Assembly (NCBI RefSeq): GCF_963576615.1
Contig: NC_088711.1
Coordinates: 64,389,248 to 64,453,247 of the forward strand
From: Watersipora subatra
Lineage: Eukaryota > Bryozoa > Gymnolaemata > Cheilostomatida > Watersiporidae
DNA length: 64,000 bases
Direction: 5' to 3'
The notes beneath the pieces are model-generated. The model made no database searches. It saw only the letters and a list, made by a program, of their open reading frames with translations, and was not told the origin of the DNA. Positions 44,201 to 54,695 of this stretch are shown here, piece after piece (the first letter of the stretch is position 1; the number at the start of each line of letters is the position of its first letter). The translations under genes and the position numbers were made by a program.

Positions 44201-46993
44201 TTACATGGCAGGCGAAGTCTTTGGGCTTTGTGCCAGAGCAGTCTCACAAGAGGTGGCTATTAAAATAAGCTTGTTGCATGCAATTCACTGCTCACTGTTC
44301 TTTGCTTCTGCTCTTCACCTTCTTAGCTTTTTAGGTGTATACATGGGCTATGGTCAATTGAATGTGGTGTTGCATTGCATGTCATACATATAGTGTATAC
44401 CACAAAGTTCAATGCTTGGCATGAGTCTGCAATTGACATTATGTACGATAAGAGATTGCATGAAATGTTATTGTCCTTCATTTGTCTAGTTTATACCCCA
44501 ATTGTATGGCCTTATAGCTTTATTATATATTGCCTCTTGTATGATTTTATGTGGGCCTGTGCTGCCAAATTATTTCTTTTATACTTAACATCTATTTTCG
44601 ATCTTTAAGGTAACAACACCAACAATTTTGTTGAGGCAGCATTCAGACTTCTCAAGGACAAAGTTCTTTATCGAGCTAGAGCGTTTAACTGTGTCCATTT
44701 GACTGAGTATCTGATCACAAAATTGGAGAATTCAATTTGTAACAGACTTCTTGATATTGCCCATGGCAGGACAGAGCTGAGACACAGAAGGAAACGACCT
44801 GCAACTTCATCAGCAATAATAAAGCATGTGAGTAGCAAGTGGTACATGAGGTGGATCAGTTCAATTTCTGTTATTGAGCGTAATTTTAGAGTAGGGTAAG
44901 TTGAGTTACATGGGAGATGTCTTGTGTCGGATTTCTTGATTTCTCGATATTCCCAAGTTCCTCAGGTATAGTTCCTCAAGTATAGTAAGTTCTGCTGCAA
45001 TAATTACCTTACGGCTTTTTATGTATATATAACTTACTTGGTCTTTGCAGAAGGTTGGTGACCAGTATGAGGCTGTCATAGGGAAGACCAAGAGACTCGT
45101 CCAAGCTGACCTAGGTTTGTGTAGCTGCACTTATGGCAACACAGGAAACCTCTGTAAGCACCTGTGGGCTGTGATGGAGAGTGCATTTGAACGTAGAACA
45201 AATGAACAACACTATAAGCCACTCCAGCACCAAAGGGAGGTTTTGTTTTGGCTTTCAACAGGTAATACCATAGGACTAATTACTGTTTAAAATGATAAGA
45301 AGTCAACTAGTTTGCTTAGCCTTGTTAGATGTAAAGTTTGACTATTCACAGTGAACTCTCATAAAACATCCTAAACTATTTTACAGATCAGAAAGGCTGG
45401 TTGGAGCCACTCCACCACAATACTTTTATAGATAACAAAACGATTAATACAGAAGGAGAAGTAGAAGAACATATTGAATATGAAGAGATTGTTAAAAAGT
45501 ACTGGCCTAGTATTAACCATCAACGCTTCCTTTGTAAAATGGAGTGGTCATGTATGACTAACAAAAGTCAGCCATAAAGCTTACTATTACTAAAGATGGG
45601 AATTTTTTGAGACCAAGAATTCATTCGAACCACTTGCAGGACGAAAATATAAATAGTCTTTTACAACTAGAACCTACTTGTGTTATACAATATAAAGTTT
45701 GGTCATATGTGGGTATGATTACTCAAACACTAAAATTCATTAGGTGGCTTGATATTTTACATTTTGTGAACAATTGTTTTGTTTTTATCATTCTAGCGAG
45801 AACAGTTATTCAGAAGTGGATGTGATACCAAAGGTTTCTAAACTACAGCGCCAGAAATGGTAGGCCACGAGACAAGGCACATGATCATCATATTTATACA
45901 TGTTTTTCATTTATAAGCTATTTTGTCACACATGCCTGTTATGACATGTCAGCAATCATCATGGCATAACATACCTGATGGTTATTATTTGCCACTGTGG
46001 GGATTGATTTGATAAAATCATGTCAGAAGCCCTATGTTCTCTGTTCCACAAACTTACCACCTTCTGCTTCTTGCTTCATTACTCCAGTGGTGTGTTTACT
46101 CTCCTGCTCAGTTTATTCAGTAATGATTTCTGCTTCTCAAATGGTTGTACATTTTATGATTCATGCCGAATTACATACTCTGTGTGAACAATGATGATTC
46201 AATAGTTGAAAGACAAGATTACATAACACTGGGAGATATCACTGTTTATAATATGCACATCATGTACATATTATTGGGTTTTTTTAAGGCAAGCAGCTAT
46301 TGATACATTTCACAAGGACATGTCGGATAAACTCGAAAACTACTATGAGGCGGCTATGTATGGTCTGGCCTTTGAGACTTTCATTGAACGGTGGAAGGCC
46401 CGTACAGCGAGTCAGAAAATCACTCTCCTGAACACACCATTGTCTTTAGGAGAAGGATACAGTTTTACGCAGAAGAGGTGAATTTTAGGGTGAATTGGCA
46501 GGGTGTAGTATTACCATAGTTTAGGTAACAAGTCAGTCAGTTATACATTAATGTACAAGCATGCCTCACGTGGTATTCAATATTGATAGCCGTTTGATAC
46601 ATGCCTAACTATTAGGCCCACCCCCCAGCGGTTTTGGGACTAATAGTTTGGCTGGTGTCAGACACTCCTCATCAGATATTCTGGATAAATTTTTGTGATT
46701 AATTGAGGTATCATCAGATTTATACCATTTAAGACATAACGCAAAACATATTTCACATGAAAAAGAACAAATATCATAATAATTACAGGACTAAAATTGG
46801 AGTGCAGCCTTCAGTAGTTGCCAGAAAAAAAAGGCCACTTGGCACAACAACGAGCCAACATGGAGGTTTTCGTAGGAAGGCTGCTGAACATGCCTATGGG
46901 AAGGAAACCAAGAAGAGCCACCCTGCCCCACATAGTTTATCATTCTGTGTGGAAAGAACCATTTCTTTAGGCAAAACTCACTCCAAGAAATGA
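41219..46993 (+). CDS. Intron-rich MULE transposase-like / SWIM zinc finger gene
   Basis: Exons seen: 41219-41416, 41711-41838, 42075-42308, about 42520-42617, 42833-42939, 43106-43201, 43480-43622, about 43690-43777, 44140-44252, 44610-44827, 45051-45261, 45387 to about 45551, 45797-45859, 46289-46477 and 46789-46993. Most junctions keep phase. Domains in order: a basic N-terminus, CKN...KNTGCPATLTINL, LNLAHNHQTASA, DGHSPISALSHLK, a MULE-type DDE core (VFLDASSGMD, SFMVDDSKAEH, LLCTFHIQQAVWRWLW), GNNTNNFVEAAFRLLKD, a SWIM finger (LCSCTYGNTGNLCKH) and a C-terminal KIGVQPSVVA...ISLGKTHSKK. Such proteins occur in many animals as transposons or domesticated genes. The junctions around 42520, 43690 and 45551 do not join in frame, so the gene may be decaying. 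The start was not found. Confidence 0.7.
43986..44047. repeat. 62-bp palindromic element in an intron
   Basis: TAGCCTAACTATTA and TAATAGTTAGGCTA are perfect 14-bp inverted ends around CCCCAAACCCC and a run of 12 G. A related 50-bp sequence is at 46603-46652. Confidence 0.75.
46603..46652. repeat. Second palindromic element of the GCCTAACTATTA type
   Basis: GCCTAACTATTA...TAATAGTTTGGC around a C-rich then G-rich centre, in another intron of the same gene. Confidence 0.65.
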
Positions 46994-48832
46994 TACCGTA
47001 TGTTTATAGGTATAGAATAGTCTATGGCTGTGACTTGTGCTTTTAATTAACTGTACTCACCAGAGTTTATAAATGATGATGTCTTATGAATGATAATGGT
47101 TTCTTCTTTACACGTCCAAAGCTCTGTGAGAATGTCAGCAGGCGATGCATTTTTATTCACAGCTGTCCGATCCACATGTTTGAATGGAACATAGGTGTAA
47201 AATATTATAAATCTAAAAATCCATCTCCTTAAATCTTTTATCATTCGATCAATTTAATTGACCAGTTTTAGGAATTACTTTTCATTATTGTTGATAAGTG
47301 TGAGTACATCTCAGGTCTCATTTGTTAGTTAACACTTTTGTATACTTTCTGTTAGTAACACTTTCTTTTGTTATTATTGTAGTAAATCTTATGACACACT
47401 GAATGATGATCAGTTGCCAGTGGCTCAAGAAGATACCATTACTACATCAAAAAATGTTCCAGCATCTCCCATATATGACATGGAAGCTCACCCCTTTGCA
47501 TTATTTTGTTTTATTGTTTTAGGTGTGTTAGGTGTGAGACTTCATCCTCGTACAGTCTGAATAGCATCATACTGAGTATTTTCAAATAAGGTTTTTATAT
47601 ATTGAAACTAATTGAAAGAATACAATGAACATTCTGGATATACATTGTAAGTGTTTTCAAACTTAATCTCACATTTTATCCCCTAATCCGCCACATCATA
47701 AAGCGGACATAATTCCTGGATGAGGCACAAACATGAGTCTTTTTAATGGTTAACACCAGACATTGTTAGTCAAACTGTACTAATTTATGCTGTAGCAATA
47801 GTGAGGATTATGACGTTTTTGGATTTGTAAAAAGATATAAAGACACAGCCTGGCCAATTGTCCTACTTACCATATTTATTGATACAGCTTGATGATAAAA
47901 CTGAGCCTCTTGATGAGTTGATGCCTGCATTGGTGCTAAGAACTGTCTATATAGATCACAGCTGACTTGATTTGATCAAGAATTATTGGTTTGATGTTGT
48001 TACTTACTATTACAACTGATCTATTTCAAAAGTCACATGATGAAATGCGGATGTGTAAGGGAGTTGTGGCATGTAAAAATTCTGCACCAGTTGTATAGCA
48101 GCAGTGCTATTCATCACTGTAAATAAATCCTTATTAGATCAGCCAAGCCAAAGGCGTTTTATAGCTTACCACCCAAAGTGAGAGTATAAGTTCACTCAAT
48201 TCAATGGTACACACAAAAACTGAGTTCACTTTTGTTCTTGGCGTTGAGAAAAAAGATGATCAGTTCCCAAAATTTACATAATCTGCAGTGACATTGCATT
48301 TTTCTATAAACAACTGCTCAATCATGAACTGAAGCTTGGAAGACAGAGTACCAAATATCAACAAAGCTACTTCCTTGTTTTGATCAGAGCCGTATAGTTT
48401 CACAGAGTTTCGTGGCCATCGGAAGCGTTTATAGGAGCTCTATTCTTATATACCGGTAAGTTATAATGGAGAGGCTGCAACATTAACCAACAAATACTAC
48501 TCTCATTGGCAGTTGCTTTGAAGTTGATTGTTGTATCATACACCATTTGAAAGAGGACCAAATTTTCTACAATAAACTACAACTTTTTTTGTAGAGAAAT
48601 AAAATAAATGCAAAAAAGTGAGATGTTGAGAGCTAGGTAAGAATATTCCATTAGAGATCAGTATGTCGATCGGGTTTGTTTGGAAACAGCATTGTTGTTT
48701 CCGGTTCTTGATGCAGGACTTTAAAGCTATACTCTGAAGGCTTTGGTTGTGACAATGTCATATATTGCGGTACAATCGCGCTTTCTTGACTTCTCTCACG
48801 AGAGTTTTTAGGGTGTTAATTTTCTCTCGCGA
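46994..48832. other. Region downstream of the MULE/SWIM gene
   Basis: No clear gene. A possible exon-like stretch after an acceptor at about 47380 (KSYDTLNDDQLPVAQEDTIT) may be an alternative 3' end. Confidence 0.35.
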
Positions 48833-49037
48833 GTGGCGAAAGCGGTGTCAAAAAACTCTCGTGGCAGGAGGCACAAAAGCGTGAATGTCCGATATCCTGA
48901 TATCAAAAGCCAGGTTTGTAGTAGTAAAGCTACCCCATCGCTAGATTGGCATGCGCTATCGACGGTAGGCTTTGGTTGGTTCTCAAATCATGGTGATGAT
49001 GATGATGAACTCTTTATTGACAAAATAAAATATGATA

Positions 49038-49161
49038 TACAACAATGAAACAGAAGCCTCTAGGAACGTTGTGTCCAATGGGACAAGGGTGATATTGGAA
49101 AGACTTTTCCAAGATGGACATTGTCCAATGTCGGCACTGGAACATCTAAAATTGTCCCACG
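49038..49161 (+). pseudogene. Fragment of a second MULE/SWIM gene copy
   Basis: Encodes NVVSNGTRVILERLFQDGHC followed by PMSALEHLKLSH up to a donor-like GTAATATG. This matches the NCVSEETTRALEQLFVDGHS...ALSHLK exon at 42075-42308. The open frame just upstream (48833-49048) has no recognised content. Other exons of the copy were not found nearby. Confidence 0.65.
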
Positions 49162-49699
49162 TAATATGACGTCATAGAAACCAGTGTCGTATACGGTAGT
49201 TTCACATGAAACTAATACGGCTATGATCACAACAAGGAAGTACAGTATGTACAGCACATGTAGCTGGCTTTGTTTGTACTATTTATTGGTATTACCAAGG
49301 ATGTTAATGCCTCGGTATTATTGTTTATATTATGGCATTGCACACTCTAATTTCGAGCAATATTACAATGCTGGCTAAAATGACTGGTAACTCCAAAAAT
49401 TATCTTGTCAAGCTCATGGTAATCAATCCTAAGAATAAGAAATTTTACTCATTGTGTGAACTTATGAAATACTTGGAGCAGAAAGCTATGAAATTCTCCC
49501 TCTATTGTCTTATGGAGGATTTAAAGTGGTTAAAATCATGGCTCAAGAGGTGTGACTCTCCAAAATATGGGCATATGTTGGGAGTTGGATTAGTGGTATT
49601 ACAGGCGGTGTTCAACTTGAAACATGTCACAGTTAACTTACACCTCTTCATCTCATTGAACTTATGACTTTTCAGTCAGTGTATACCAAGTAATGCCGA

Positions 49700-50570
49700 T
49701 TGTCATAGTAACAATTTAATACCGATAGTTAATTGATAAGTTAGTCAGATGTTATAGATGGAGCAAGAACAAGAGTTTTTTTAGGTCTACTTAATTCACG
49801 ATTGTATGAAAGTGAGAAACACCAATTAGTGTGAGCCAGTGGGTTCAGGTCATTGGCTGGTCCCAAGAAGGAAGCAACATTCGTGAAAGTTATAATATTA
49901 ATAAGAAACACAATCATCGCCACTCCTGCATAATCTTTCTAAAGATAATTGTTTGAAGTCAGTTGCTTTTTTGTACGGCAACTAATGCTGACATCAAACC
50001 AGCTTTCATGCCCTCATTCAGCTATGATGTCTGTTCTATTATGTCACCGATTGGGTGAGCAGTATGTGAGAGAGAGTTGATTTGAAAATATTTATACCCA
50101 GGAAGTTCAATGTATTCTTTTTAAACACGTAAAAATAAAACATATCAAGTAAAAATTATTTACAAGCATAGAGATTAGATATTGTCATCAGAGATAAATA
50201 AATAAATCATACATGAATTATAGGCATCAGAACCGAAGAGAAGAAAAAGTGAAAAATGATAGTAACATCTGCAACTGTAATACCTGTAGGAAGGTAGCGG
50301 TAGGAGCATTATAGGCTATTACAACACCTAAAACATAAAACGAAGAATCTTAGACGTGAGTTTCTAATGTTAATGAGGTGTAAACTATAACAGACAACAG
50401 ACCAATAAGATTGATTGATTAAGCATTTGAGGCACTTGGTTCATGGAAGCTTTACGGACAATTTATAGTATTTACACATGTATTAGTTCAGACATGCGTG
50501 TCAAGCATGTGTAACGTGTGTTACAAGCAAAAGACAAAATCATGGCTTATTTTACATTATTAGACTTACT
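49700..50570. other. Intergenic, nothing recognised
   Basis: No gene or clear repeat seen. Confidence 0.4.
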
Positions 50571-50574
50571 GATA

Positions 50575-50782
50575 TTATTTCTTTGAGTGATTTTTTCCAA
50601 GAGAGATCTTTCTTTCCATACAAAAAGACAGGCTGTGCGGGGCGGGTTGTCTCTTCTTATTTTTCTTTTGATACTGGTGATCAGCAGCAGTCTTTCTTCT
50701 GGTTCCTCCGTGCTGGCTTGTAGATGTGCCCAAGGGTTTGTTTCTTCTCGTCACTGCTGCTGGCTGCACACCGATTTTGACC
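50575..50782 (-). pseudogene. Last exon of a MULE/SWIM gene copy, inverted
   Basis: After an acceptor (AATTCCAG|G) the frame encodes VKIGVQPAAVTRRNKPLGTS...HSLSFCMERKISLGKNHSKK and a stop. It is paralogous to the last exon at 46789-46993 and one codon longer. The same splice phase is preserved. No upstream exons of this copy were seen on the minus strand. Confidence 0.75.
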
Positions 50783-50862
50783 CTGGAATTATTATGATAT
50801 TTTGACATAGAAATTGAACTCATTTTCTTTCCACTTTAACTCAACCCTTTGTTCATATGTAT

Positions 50863-51507
50863 AGCCATCTGGCGGTGGATACGAAAAGCCGAACGCGCTG
50901 AATGACCGAACAGACCGAATATCTTTGGCAGTTGCCCTTTTGTGTTACTATTTAGGGTAAGAGCTCAATGAATTCCTTAGTAACATTTTAGAGACGTTTT
51001 TTCCTAACGTTAAGTTAGGAACCTAGAAGTCATTTAGCAATTATTTTTTATTTTTACAGTTTTGTCTAGAGTATCTGGATAAAATAAACTCTTTTCTGTA
51101 TCAAGTTGAATATTCTTGTCTGTATTGACATGATTTTTCTATTCAAATAATTTGTGGTATGCTCTTTATAGCTTTTTTATATCAACAAAGATAATCAATT
51201 ATAATAATAAATTGAAAACTAGTTTTATAGTTGTCATAATATTGATATCATTTCCTGTACTGGCGTAACTTGTTGATTTGGTGGAGACTGGACTGAGGGT
51301 ATATAACTCCCTTTGAGAAGCTCTACTGTACGAGTGATGCTAACGCTGCACTGCGCTGAGCATTCTTTAAATTCAGCTCAAACCCAGTGTAAGTTGTCTG
51401 CTCTTTAACCAGCCTTTCATACGTGAGGACAACTCTCCAAAAATATTATGTTCGGTCTGTTCAGTCATTCAGCGCGTTCGGCTTTTTGTATTTACCGGCC
51501 ATCTGGT
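50863..51507. mobile_element. MITE with 50-60 bp terminal inverted repeats
   Basis: The block AAAGCCGAACGCGCTGAATG with ACCGAACAGACCGAATAT near 50891-50930 is inverted at about 51449-51486. The outer ends carry CCATCTGG/CCAGATGG. About 645 bp, no coding potential; no target duplication found. Confidence 0.75.
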
Positions 51508-51616
51508 AGTACATTCTGAAAATAGTAGAAAAAGTTACAGCACACAACCCATCTGCGATAAAATGCGCACACACAAACCCAAAAAGAATACGACATTGTG
51601 TGAGTTAATGTGTGGG

Positions 51617-52409
51617 CATACCTGCCAACTCTCACGCATTGGGCGTGAGACTCGCGCAATCACTCTAAAAAAATGGAAATGCGTGAGAAATGGGAAAATT
51701 ATAGATCCTATTGGAAAACCACTGTTTCCAATTGAGTGAGTATCCGGTTTGACTCGCTGATTTCTTGTGCTGTCATTGTCACGTAGATACTACGTGTTGG
51801 GTTGACGATGATTATAAAGTAATGCACCTTCCCTGCAACCAACCAACGACTCCGAAGCTAAGGGTTGTGGGAATGAAAGAAAGTAGGAATGATGAGTGAA
51901 GAAGCAACATTTATTATTCTATCTCTCTAACGAAATTAAAAGTATACTACACCGCAACTATAGCCTAACTATAGCTAACGAGCCCCATCATGGTCCGGAG
52001 TATATACATACATTCAAACTATAGCTAACGAGCCCTATGGTCAGGAGTATATACATTCATGGATACTGGAAAGGTTTAGTTGGATGGTAGAATTGGATAT
52101 ACAGTAGTAGGACATGTAGTACCGTCTAATAGTAGGTGGATATACTATTAGACGGTACTACATAGAGATGGATGGAACTTCAGCACAAACGCGCAAACAA
52201 CATCAGTTTGGGTTTCTATGTTTTCAGCGAGCCGACTAAATTTTATTGTAACAGGAAACAGCGATTTTCCAATAGGATCTATAATTTTCCTGAAAAATGC
52301 GTGAGATTTTTGCACCAATTTCCACAATTTTATATATACTATCATTGATACATCAATTGCCCCAAAACCAAATCTCACGCATTGCCCCACTCTTGGGTTG
52401 GCAGGTCTG
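51617..52409. mobile_element. hAT-type MITE (copy 2) with an internal insertion
   Basis: Same family as 39755-39943, opposite orientation, with an exact 8-bp target duplication TGTGTGGG at 51609-51616 and 52410-52417. The internal 598 bp (51693-52290) is a later insertion; without it the element is about 190 bp. Confidence 0.9.
51693..52290. mobile_element. MULE-type MITE inside the hAT-type MITE
   Basis: Inverted ends GGAAAATTATAGATCCTATT extend for about 37 bp. Flanks TGAGAAATG and TGAAAAATG form a 9-bp target duplication with one mismatch, the length made by Mutator-like transposases. Copy 1 of the host MITE shows the empty site. It contains two copies of a CTATAGCTAACGAGCCC block and a 50-base hairpin at 52114-52163. 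Confidence 0.82.
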
Positions 52410-53067
52410 TGTGTGGGACAGGGTGATTACCATATCCATGTACACCCATTAAAAGACATCTGTGCATCAAAACATAACAGAGAAATTTCCAGGTTTTGTG
52501 ATGCACTCGAACTCTTGTTGACTGTTGATGTTGAAAACATGATGTCAAAATTGTTAAAAAGCTCATGTAGATTAATATACTTGGTCAAGCTCCGAAGGGC
52601 GTCACAAACAATAACATTGATTGTAGTCTGGTGGCCACAGGGCATTATCGTGTCAACAGGTAGCAGAAGATGGGGTCTATGGTAGCTTGACACTTTTAAC
52701 ATGTTTCTAATTTATTCATTATTAATTTAGTTTCCTACCGCTATTTTAGTTGATAAGCTAAGAGTAATTTGCCATTAAATGGTGAGTAGTTATACAAAAA
52801 TAAATTTTTTCTTACGCTGTGTGCAGTCAGTCGGACCAGCTAATCAGAGCCGTAGACCAACATTTACGTCATGCTGTAGTACGGGGGTATTAAATTACCC
52901 CGATATTAATTAGGTTTGTAGTCAGTTTCCTGTCTCATCGAGCAACCGCCGGCGTTTGGAGTAATGATCAAAAACTTTAATTTACTAATTATACCGATTT
53001 CCAAAGCTAGCTGTCATGGATTACATAATTCAATATAATCAACTACCACATTCTAATAGATAAAAGG

Positions 53068-53430
53068 TTGTTCAACGCACTAACGCGTTCAACACTGCAT
53101 CTTTATGGCAAGTCTGATTCTACAAGTGAAGCCGACGCCAGATACAGGTTGTTCTCATCAAGGACATCTTATGAAAAAAACCTTCCACCAAGAGGGTTCT
53201 CTCCGTCGGCATTTAATGAGGGTCAATTACTAAGCAGCAATACAGGAATGGAAAATTCAACCATTAATGGTGCCCCCAGATCCCACAAACCATGTCTGGA
53301 GTAAAGACGATGATGAGATTTCTTGGCAATGCTTTCCTGATGAGCAAAGAGCTATTCTTAGGCAGCTTGTCCAATGGACCAGTTGCTCATGCAAAAAGAG
53401 TTTTCACAAGTCTATGCGGCTGTGTAGAGT
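53068..53430 (+). pseudogene. Broken Cys-rich LPP-type protein fragment
   Basis: The frame LFNALTRSTLHLYGKSDSTS...LFSSRTSYEKNLPP shifts and continues as LRRHLMRVNY, then a stop, then AAIQEWKIQPLMVPPDPTNH, WSKDDDEISWQCFPDEQRAI and a CSCKKSF piece. This order resembles a protein often found next to animal transposon-derived genes, ending in a Cys-rich domain, whose function I cannot name. One frameshift and one nonsense codon show it is dead. Confidence 0.5.
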
Positions 53431-53499
53431 GCAGTAATGAAATGACTGACGAGATTGAGGATGGTAATCAATTAGATGGTGATGATGAGCTTTAAGATT

Positions 53500-54690
53500 A
53501 TAATTATGTAATAGTTTTATTAAATACTTTGCAATATGCTTTCTAGAATCAATTAACAGTTTTTGATGTATCATGATAAACAGACTATGTACTTTGGTAA
53601 ACATGCTATATAATAACCATACTAGTCTTCATAAGTCTTCATAGTCTTCATACTAGTCATCATAAGTACTAAGATACCCATACAAAGACATGATATTAAT
53701 TAATCATCCAGAAAGTTGGTTGTCATCGAACATACTGCACCACACATTCCATCATACTGGTTACATTCAACATTTCAACCATACATGGTTTCAAAATACT
53801 GCATGGTTTTAACATGCTACCAGTACCATAAATCTAAAGCTAAGCCAGAAATTTCGCATATTGATGTCAGTTAAATGAAAAAGAAATAATTTTAATAATA
53901 ATAATTTCATTTAAAAGATTAAGTTTACATTAGATTCGTTAGTTAGTCTGCGTCACAACCAGTGTACCCAATGAGGTATACAGTATAGCCTGTCCATCAG
54001 TAGTTGTACAGGTATCAATGTAACAAGTATGAAGAGGGTTTCTGGCAGATCAGTGGCTAAGGTGATGGCGAGAAATGTTTGTCATATCAAGTCCCTGGCG
54101 GCCGACTACAATGTAAAGAATCGCATCCATTACAGACAATGAGTTCAAAATACAAAATGATCATATAGACATATAAGAAGTGACATACATTTATGGTGCA
54201 ATATTTATCGATCATAATCTACCCGAAAAACGATCTATCAAAGCATGTAGCAATAAATTTAAAACTTGAAAATAGGAAGAGCTACAATACTGATTTGAAC
54301 GTGTACGCAATGTGCATAGCCCTACATAAAAGTAATAGATGTACCCCCTTTAGCTTTAACCACAACAATAATTAGTTAATTCATACATCGTATACTTCTG
54401 TAAGGTAATAATTGATTTGTGAGTGCTATAACAATACAATATAATACAATTGATTAAAATACAACAAAATATGTATTAATATATATAATATCACACAACA
54501 TAATGCAACATGTAAATCCTATAACACAATTCAAATCAGTTCAATACAACATAATACAGCTATTATAATACGATAAAATATAGTGTAATAACACAATAAT
54601 ACAGTACTGATAAGTTCTGCATGACACAATATAGTAACTTAAAACTAACCAAACCATCAGTTAAATAACAATCATACATTTGCATAAAGG
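53500..54690. other. Intergenic AT-rich region
   Basis: Low-complexity AATACAA/ATAATAC stretches at 54430-54620; no gene recognised. Confidence 0.45.
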
Positions 54691-54695
54691 TACTA

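Noticed and set aside
44142-44608. Hydrophobic open frames in a MULE/SWIM intron
   Set aside because: They are in a different frame from the transposase exon 44140-44252 and continue into AT-rich intron.
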